DNA from: Rhodospirillales bacterium
GTDB lineage: Bacteria > Pseudomonadota > Alphaproteobacteria > Acetobacterales > Acetobacteraceae
Length of the DNA stretch: 57,394 nucleotides
Assembly (NCBI GenBank): GCA_025351925.1
Contig: JANXVC010000407.1
Location: 1 to 57,394, forward strand
Direction of reading: 5' to 3'
Shown here: positions 52,024 through 57,394 of the stretch, piece after piece
Numbering within the stretch: position 1 is the stretch's first letter
Layout: each line of letters starts with the position of its first letter
Made by a program: the position numbers and the translations under genes
Notes under the pieces: generated by a model
Database searches by the model: none
What the model saw: the letters and a program-made list of their open reading frames with translations, nothing else
What the model was told of the DNA's origin: nothing

Positions 52024-54642
52024 TCAGGAGCGCTCCGCCAGCACCCCGCGCAGCGCCTCGGCATACCCGGCCTTCAGCCACTTGTTCGTCACCGTAAAGG
52101 CAAAGCGCCCACCGGGCCGCAGCAGCCGCAGCGCCTGCTCCAGGAAATACACATAGAGGTCGGCAACACCGTCATAGGCGGCATAGCGCGCCTTCAGGAC
52201 GGGCTTCGCTGGCCCCAGCTGCTCCTGCCGGACATAGGGCGGGTTGCCGATGACGGCGTCGAAACCGCCCTCCGGCTCCACGCCTTGCCAACTCCGCCAA
52301 ATGCCGGGAAAGGCCGGCTGCCAGTGCAGGAATCGGCGCTGCCGTGCCAAGGCGCGCAGCGACCGCAGCAGTTCGTCCACAGTGCGGCGCACGATCGGGG
52401 TGCCGCCGCGCGGCGGGGCGCCGTTGGCCAGCGCCAGTGGATCGCCGCACACCCCGTCGAGCCAGGCGTTCACCGTCGCCGCGCGCTCCGCCTTCGCCGC
52501 CCGGCCCTCGGGCCGCGGCAGCCAGAGCAGCGCATGCAGGCAGTCCAAGAACCCGCGCAGCGGCCCGGTCGCCTCCTCGATGTCGCCGAACAGGCCGGCG
52601 CTTTGCCGCACCTGGGCGATGTCGGCGTCGGCGAGGTCCTCGATCTGCTCCATCGCCTGGGCGGCGCTGCGGGCGGCCTGGATCGGACCCGCCAGCGCCA
52701 GGCCGCCGCGCCAGGCCCGGCCGGCGCCGCTGGTCAGCTTCTCGGTGTCGGCAATCCAGGCGCCGAACAGGCTGTCGCCCGGGCGGAGGTGGTGGTTCAA
52801 GTACGACAGCGGCGCGCCGACGGTGAAGCTGTGCAGCCAGAGCGACAGCTTAGCCAGCTCCACCGCCAGCGGGTTTAGGTCCACGCCGTACACCACCCGC
52901 TTCAGCAGCAGGCGGCGGACGATCTGCCGGTCATCCAGGTGACGCGGGTCCAGCGGCCAGCCATGCAGCGCGGCAGCCGCCTCGATCCGCTCACGCTCCT
53001 GCGCGATGCGCTCGGCCAAAGGCGAGCGGTAGTCGATGGCGACGGCGGTGTCGGCGGCCTCCTCCATGGCGATCAGCGTCTCATCCGCCAGCCAGTCCAC
53101 GAGGGAGACGAGGAAGTGCCCGGACCCCATGGCCGGGTCGCATATTTTCAGGTTGAGGAAGGCCGAGGCAGGGTCAAATTGCCGGAGGTTGGCGCGTCGG
53201 TCGGCCTTGTCGCGGCGGTCCCCGGCAAGGCGGTCGAGCGCAGATGCAAACGCGGCACGGCGCTCCGCAAGCAGGGGCGCGACGGCATGGCGCATCACCA
53301 GCTGCACCAGGACCTCCGGCGTGTAGTATGCGCCGCTGCCATGGCGCAGCGCATCGTCCTGCACCGGCGCGATGAGACCGCCTTGCACCGCGACGCCGCG
53401 CTCCAGCAGCCCCTCGTAGATCGCGCCGAGCTGCTGCACCGAGAGGTCGCGGTAGTTGATCCAGGCGGCCTCGCCCGCGCCGCGCAGCGTCGAGAGCCGG
53501 TCCAGCACCCGGGCAAACGCGGTGTCCGGCAAGGCAATGCGTCCGAGTAGCGGCGCGCGCCGGGCGTCGAACAGGCCGCCGTTGTAGGGCGGCAGGCCCA
53601 TGTCGTCGCTGCCGCCAGCGATGGCGCTGAACAGCCGCAGCAGCCGCGGCCACCAGGTGGCGGCGCTCGGGGAGATCGTCCGCCCCTGCACGGCGGCGGC
53701 GTTGACCTCCCGCCGCAGGGTGGTGATGGCGAACGGCCGGTAGCCGTCGTGCCCCACCGGCAGCAGGTCGCGGTCCTCGGCGTAGAGCAGGAACAACAGC
53801 CGGTACAGGAGCACCAGCGCCGTGTCGCGGATGCGTTCGGGCCAGGCGGCGTCATCGGGCGCTGGATTGGGGTCGGCCGCAGAGAGGGCGCCCAACAGCT
53901 CCGGAAAGACCTCTTCGAACACTGCCCCGGACAGGCGGGCGGTAACCGCCTGCTGCCATTCCAGCGCCTCGTCCAAAGCGGCCTGCAGCACGCTGCGGCC
54001 ATCCGGACCCGGCATGAACGAGTCGCGCCGGAACAGCAGCAGAAAGCCCCGCAGCGCGGCCTCTCCGCCCGGCTCCAGCATGGCGGCAAGATCGGCTTCG
54101 AGGAAGCGCTCGGCCTGCGAGGTGACGTCGTAGGCATAGAGGCGCCAGAGCCGTCCGTTGCTGAGCATCGCCCAGCGGATGCGCCCGCTGGACAGCTCCT
54201 CGGCGACGCGTAGATAGCGGAGCACCTGGGAGGCGGGCGTGCGGCCGCTGGCGTCGGTGGCGCGGTCGAGCGGCAGGTCCCAACGCTTGCTCTCGTGCAC
54301 GACCATGGCGAGGCGATAGCGTTCCGCGCCGACCGGGCGGCCCATGGCCGATGCGGCTGCGGTGGGTTCGGCGAACAGCAGCGCGTCCGGCACGTCCTCC
54401 CGCCGGCGCGTGGCCTGCTGCTGCGGCAGCAGATCCCAACCGAGCCGCCGCAAGACGGGAAAGATTAGGCGTTCCTCGGTGACAGCCTCGTTCGGCGCCT
54501 CGGCGGTCTGGAACGTGCTGAGGTCGGCGCGGACAGCCTTGGCGAAGTCAGCTACCTCTGCGTCCGGCGGCGCGGCCCAGGCCGCGATGGTGCGGATGCC
54601 GGTGTCGAGGAAATATCGGCTAAACAGGCCACCACCGAGCAT
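52024..54642 (-). CDS. N-terminal part of a split type IIG-like restriction-modification enzyme (nuclease plus DNA methylase)
   Basis: An 872-residue protein with a nuclease-like N-terminus (EDVPDALLF, Asp86, and VVHESKR, Glu117/Lys119: a PD-ExK pattern) and an N6-adenine methylase domain: motif I DPAMGSGHF (Asp502) and motif IV VIGNPPYVRQEQ (NPPY at 800-803). It ends VTNKWLKAGYAEALRGVLAERS, then TGA, where homologues continue with Trp (TGG). The same frame continues into the downstream gene. Eco57I-type enzymes methylate one strand and cut at a distance in one polypeptide. Start at 54642 has GGGAGGGAC upstream; an in-frame start at 54666 lacks one. The split may disable or divide the enzyme. 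Confidence 0.8.
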   Translation of the reverse strand: MLGGGLFSRYFLDTGIRTIAAWAAPPDAEVADFAKAVRADLSTFQTAEAPNEAVTEERLIFPVLRRLGWDLLPQQQATRRREDVPDALLFAEPTAAASAMGRPVGAERYRLAMVVHESKRWDLPLDRATDASGRTPASQVLRYLRVAEELSSGRIRWAMLSNGRLWRLYAYDVTSQAERFLEADLAAMLEPGGEAALRGFLLLFRRDSFMPGPDGRSVLQAALDEALEWQQAVTARLSGAVFEEVFPELLGALSAADPNPAPDDAAWPERIRDTALVLLYRLLFLLYAEDRDLLPVGHDGYRPFAITTLRREVNAAAVQGRTISPSAATWWPRLLRLFSAIAGGSDDMGLPPYNGGLFDARRAPLLGRIALPDTAFARVLDRLSTLRGAGEAAWINYRDLSVQQLGAIYEGLLERGVAVQGGLIAPVQDDALRHGSGAYYTPEVLVQLVMRHAVAPLLAERRAAFASALDRLAGDRRDKADRRANLRQFDPASAFLNLKICDPAMGSGHFLVSLVDWLADETLIAMEEAADTAVAIDYRSPLAERIAQERERIEAAAALHGWPLDPRHLDDRQIVRRLLLKRVVYGVDLNPLAVELAKLSLWLHSFTVGAPLSYLNHHLRPGDSLFGAWIADTEKLTSGAGRAWRGGLALAGPIQAARSAAQAMEQIEDLADADIAQVRQSAGLFGDIEEATGPLRGFLDCLHALLWLPRPEGRAAKAERAATVNAWLDGVCGDPLALANGAPPRGGTPIVRRTVDELLRSLRALARQRRFLHWQPAFPGIWRSWQGVEPEGGFDAVIGNPPYVRQEQLGPAKPVLKARYAAYDGVADLYVYFLEQALRLLRPGGRFAFTVTNKWLKAGYAEALRGVLAERS

Positions 54643-54745
54643 GTCCCTCCCGACTCCACACATCAATAATTACGTTGGCAGAGTAACGTGCAAAGGGGAA
54701 GCCGGGCACCTACACCAGGAATGTGGCCGTCGCCGGTTGTTGTGC

Positions 54746-56395
54746 TTAAGCCACTCGCGCCCGGTCCACGATCGCCTGCGTGTCCAAGCCCTGCGGCATG
54801 GTCCCATAAGCCCACCCCCAATCCCCACCCAACCGCGTCGCGCAAAAAGCATCCGTCACCGCCGGGTGCGCATACCGCACCAGCAAGCTCCCCTGCAGCG
54901 CCGCCGCCATCATCTCCGAAATCCGGCGCGCCATCGGCTCCAGCCCCGCCGGGTCCACCAAACAATCAGCCAGCTTCTCCGCATAGGCATCCAGCCGCGC
55001 ATCCCCGCCCCGAGCCGCCCGGACCTCATCCAGGAACACCCCAACACTCTCAGGCTCCCGCTGCATGGCCCGCAGCACGTCGAGGCAAATCACGTTCCCC
55101 GTCCCCTCCCAAATCCCATTCAGCGGCGCCTCGCGATACAGCCTCTCCATCAAATGGTCCGCAATGAACCCGTTCCCCCCATGGCACTCCAGCGCCTCCG
55201 CCACGAAGCCCGGCGCGCGCTTGCAGGCCCAGTACTTCGCAACCGGCGTGCAAATCCGCGACAGCAGCGCCTCCCCGCGATCCGCCTCGGAGCGGTCCAG
55301 CGCGTAGGCGAGCCGCATCGACATCCACATCATCGCCTCGCTCTCAACAGCCAAATCCGCAACGACGTTGCGCATCAGCGGCAGGTCCACGAGGCTCCGC
55401 TGGAACGCCCGGCGGTTCGACGTGTGGTGCACCGCCTGGCTCAGCGCCTGCCGCATCAGGCCCGAGGAGCCAATGGCGAAGTCCAGCCGGGTCGCGTGCG
55501 CCATCTCGATGATGGTGCGGATGCCGCTGCCCTCGTCGCCCAGCAGCACCGCCTGCAGGTCGTGGAACTCGACCTCGGAGCTCGCATTCGACTTGTTGCC
55601 GCACTTGTCCTTCAGCCGCTGCAGCTTCAGCCGGTTGCGAGAGCCGTCCGGCAGCCAGCCGGTCGCGAGAAAGCAGGACAGGCCCGTCTCGGTCTGCGCC
55701 AAAGTGAGGAACAGGTCGCTCATCGGCACCGAGAAGAACCATTTATGCCCGGTGATCAGATACGGCGCCCCCGAGCCACGGCGCGCGGAGGCCGGGCGCG
55801 CCGTCGTGATGGTGGCGCGCAGGTCCGACCCGCCCTGCTTCTCCGTCATCGCCATGCCGACCGTGACGCCGGCCTTGTCCTTGGCATAGGCGGCGCGCGG
55901 GTCGTAAACGGTGCTGTTGATCAGCGTCCCCCATTCCGCGAGCAGCGCCGTGTCGTGCCGCAGGGCGGGGATCGAGGCGAAGGTCATGCCCATCGGGCAG
56001 CAGACGCCGTTCTCGCCCTGGTTCCACAGATAGCTCAACATCCCCCGCGCCACGTGCGCGCTGTGCTGGTCATGCGTCCAGGCGAACGAGTGGGTGCCGC
56101 AGCCGTAGATCAGGCCCATCAGCTCGTGATAGGCCGGATGGAACTCCACGACATCGACGCGATGGCCGAAACGGTCATGGGTGCGCAGTTCCGGCAAATG
56201 CCGGTTGGCCTGGCGCGCCAAGTGCTGCACGTGCGCGCTGCCCACCAACGACCCGGCCCGATGCAGCGTGTCGCCGGCCCAGTCGGCGCCGAACACCCGG
56301 GCGGCCTCGACCAGCGCCTGGTCGCCGGCATAGGCGTTGGTGCCCTCCAACGCACCGGGTTGGTTCAGCACCTCGTGCGTCGCGTAACCGTCCAT
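54746..56395 (-). CDS. AidB-like acyl-CoA dehydrogenase family protein
   Basis: A 549-residue acyl-CoA dehydrogenase of the AidB subgroup, longer than ordinary ACADs. FAD/substrate regions: GMAMTEKQGGSDLRATITTA, LITGHKWFFSVPMSDLFLTLA, LKLQRLKDKCGNKSNASSEVEF (a conserved AidB loop). The catalytic-type Glu is in LNGIWEGTGNVICLD. AidB homologues bind DNA or act on unknown acyl-CoAs, induced by alkylation in E. coli. I start at ATG 56395 (MDGYATHEVLNQPG); a GTG five codons upstream is the alternative. Divergent from the SDR over 87 bases. Confidence 0.9.
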   Translation of the reverse strand: MDGYATHEVLNQPGALEGTNAYAGDQALVEAARVFGADWAGDTLHRAGSLVGSAHVQHLARQANRHLPELRTHDRFGHRVDVVEFHPAYHELMGLIYGCGTHSFAWTHDQHSAHVARGMLSYLWNQGENGVCCPMGMTFASIPALRHDTALLAEWGTLINSTVYDPRAAYAKDKAGVTVGMAMTEKQGGSDLRATITTARPASARRGSGAPYLITGHKWFFSVPMSDLFLTLAQTETGLSCFLATGWLPDGSRNRLKLQRLKDKCGNKSNASSEVEFHDLQAVLLGDEGSGIRTIIEMAHATRLDFAIGSSGLMRQALSQAVHHTSNRRAFQRSLVDLPLMRNVVADLAVESEAMMWMSMRLAYALDRSEADRGEALLSRICTPVAKYWACKRAPGFVAEALECHGGNGFIADHLMERLYREAPLNGIWEGTGNVICLDVLRAMQREPESVGVFLDEVRAARGGDARLDAYAEKLADCLVDPAGLEPMARRISEMMAAALQGSLLVRYAHPAVTDAFCATRLGGDWGWAYGTMPQGLDTQAIVDRARVA

Positions 56396-56482
56396 GTATC
56401 CGCCCCCCACTGCCGCCCGGCTTCACGGCACCGGTTGCGCGTAGTCTAATCGCATCGGCAAAACCCTGTCAGGCGAGCAGAG

Positions 56483-57253
56483 ATGGAAAACTGGCTGCCG
56501 CGCACGCCGTCGTTCCGGCTGGACGGCAAGCGGGCCTTGGTGACGGGCGGCGGCCGCGGGCTGGGCGTGGCCTGCGCGGCGGCGTTGGGCCAGGCCGGCG
56601 CCCATGTGCTGGTCGCTGCCCGGACCGCGGCAGAGATCGAGGAGGTCGCATCCGCCATCTGTGCAGAGGGCGGCAGCGCCGAGGCCCATGTGCTCGACGT
56701 CAGTGATCCGGTATACGCCGCTGCCGCCATCACGGCTTGCGGCCCGATCGATATTTTGGTGAACAACGCCGGGACCAACCGCCCCGCCGGGTTCCTGGAC
56801 GTGACGGTCGAGGACTACGACGCGATCATGGACCTGAACCTGCGGGCGGCGTTCTTCGTGGCGCAGGCCGTGGCGCGCGGCCAGGTCCAGGCCGGGCGCG
56901 GCGGCTCGATCATCCACATCTCGTCGCAGATGGGCCACGTCGGCGGCGCGCGGCGCACGGTATATTGCGCCAGCAAGTTCGCCATCGAGGGGCTGACTAA
57001 AGCCATGGCCATCGACCTCGCGCCGCACAACATACGGGTGAACTCCATCTGCCCGACCTTCATCGAGACCCCGCTGACCCGGCCGTACCTCGAAGACCCG
57101 GCGTTCCGCGCCGACGTGCTGACCCGCATCAAGCTCGGGCGACTCGGCCAAATGCAGGACCTGATGGGCGCGGTCGTGTTCCTGGCGTCCGACGCGGCGG
57201 CGCTGATGACCGGGACATCCGTGGTGATCGATGGCGGCTGGACCGCAGATTGA
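56483..57253 (+). CDS. Short-chain dehydrogenase/reductase (SDR)
   Basis: A 256-residue classical SDR. The nucleotide motif is VTGGGRGLGV, NNAGTN is intact, and the active site is IHISSQMGH...YCASKFAIEGLT with Ser, Tyr and Lys present. It ends in VVIDGGWTAD. It resembles gluconate 5-dehydrogenase/3-ketoacyl reductase-like SDRs; substrate unknown. Adjacent and divergent to the AidB-like gene, and likely to share its control region. Confidence 0.88.
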   Translation: MENWLPRTPSFRLDGKRALVTGGGRGLGVACAAALGQAGAHVLVAARTAAEIEEVASAICAEGGSAEAHVLDVSDPVYAAAAITACGPIDILVNNAGTNRPAGFLDVTVEDYDAIMDLNLRAAFFVAQAVARGQVQAGRGGSIIHISSQMGHVGGARRTVYCASKFAIEGLTKAMAIDLAPHNIRVNSICPTFIETPLTRPYLEDPAFRADVLTRIKLGRLGQMQDLMGAVVFLASDAAALMTGTSVVIDGGWTAD

Positions 57254-57347
57254 GGGTGTCTGCTCATCTCCCCCGTTGATCTGGAATGTCTGGCGCTGCG
57301 CGTGAGGCGGCTTGACGTGACCCTGATGCTTGGGATTCAAAGCGGGG

Positions 57348-57394
57348 ATGACCGAGCTTCCTGATCTCAGCTGTCTGACGCACGAGGAGAAGGA
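57348..57394 (+). mobile_element. Start of a probable IS66-family transposase gene, cut by the window end
   Basis: The first 15 codons read MTELPDLSCLTHEEK, close to the N-terminus typical of IS66 TnpC transposases (MTELPDLSxLxHxEKDAL). It begins 94 bases after the SDR stop. The rest lies outside the window, and I see no tnpA/tnpB before it, so it may be a partial copy. Confidence 0.55.

Overview
This window is GC-rich, tightly packed chromosomal DNA from an alphaproteobacterium. The gene families and the conserved ispH-thrB-rnhA block fit Rhodospirillales/Acetobacteraceae-like genomes; that placement is my inference from gene content and codon use, not from a marker gene. I see no rRNA, tRNA or CRISPR array.

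Layout. 1-2.5 kb: the end of an NfeD-like gene, a two-subunit thiamine-diphosphate decarboxylase of the sulfopyruvate/phosphonopyruvate type, and an SDR. 2.6-6.3 kb: a GT4 glycogen synthase, a Nudix hydrolase, endonuclease III, a small membrane protein and a Cys-phosphatase-like protein. 6.3-9.9 kb: a large class III cyclase/AAA/TPR regulator that appears to lack a standard start codon, behind a GYD-domain gene. 10-12.5 kb: PiT phosphate transporter with its DUF47 partner, and HisE with a long basic N-terminal extension. 12.8-23.8 kb: a catabolic acyl-CoA cluster (acyl-CoA dehydrogenase, two AMP-forming acyl-CoA ligases, MaoC hydratase, TetR regulator, biotin-dependent acyl-CoA carboxylase beta and alpha subunits, and an SDR without the YxxxK pair), interrupted by a small GIY-YIG gene beside a 103-bp palindromic repeat. 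An exact 11-bp sequence lies at matching distances upstream of two of its transcripts and looks like a TetR operator.

24-25.3 kb: a toxin-immunity-like pair with phage tail remnants. 25.5-31.7 kb: rnhA, thrB, ispH, a lipoprotein, a ChaC-like cyclotransferase overlapping two orphan LivG/LivF ATPases, and a CDF metal transporter. 31.7-36.1 kb: a large FAD/Fe-S dehydrogenase, then an AT-rich second toxin-immunity-like pair. 36.2-50 kb: serine-glyoxylate aminotransferase and a molybdenum/tungsten cofactor and formate dehydrogenase region (three MoeA-family genes, mobA, mobB, a fused NuoE-NuoF-like beta subunit and the large alpha subunit), with ccdAB and an RhlE-type helicase inserted. 50-57.4 kb: a lipoprotein, a type IIG-like restriction-modification gene split by one in-frame TGA, an AidB-like acyl-CoA dehydrogenase, an SDR, and the first codons of a probable IS66 transposase.

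Functional picture: a metabolically versatile heterotroph with carboxylate/branched acyl-CoA catabolism, formate oxidation linked to NAD and possibly C1/glyoxylate metabolism. Mobile and conflict genes (toxins, ccdAB, restriction-modification, GIY-YIG/palindrome, IS66) sit between the metabolic blocks.
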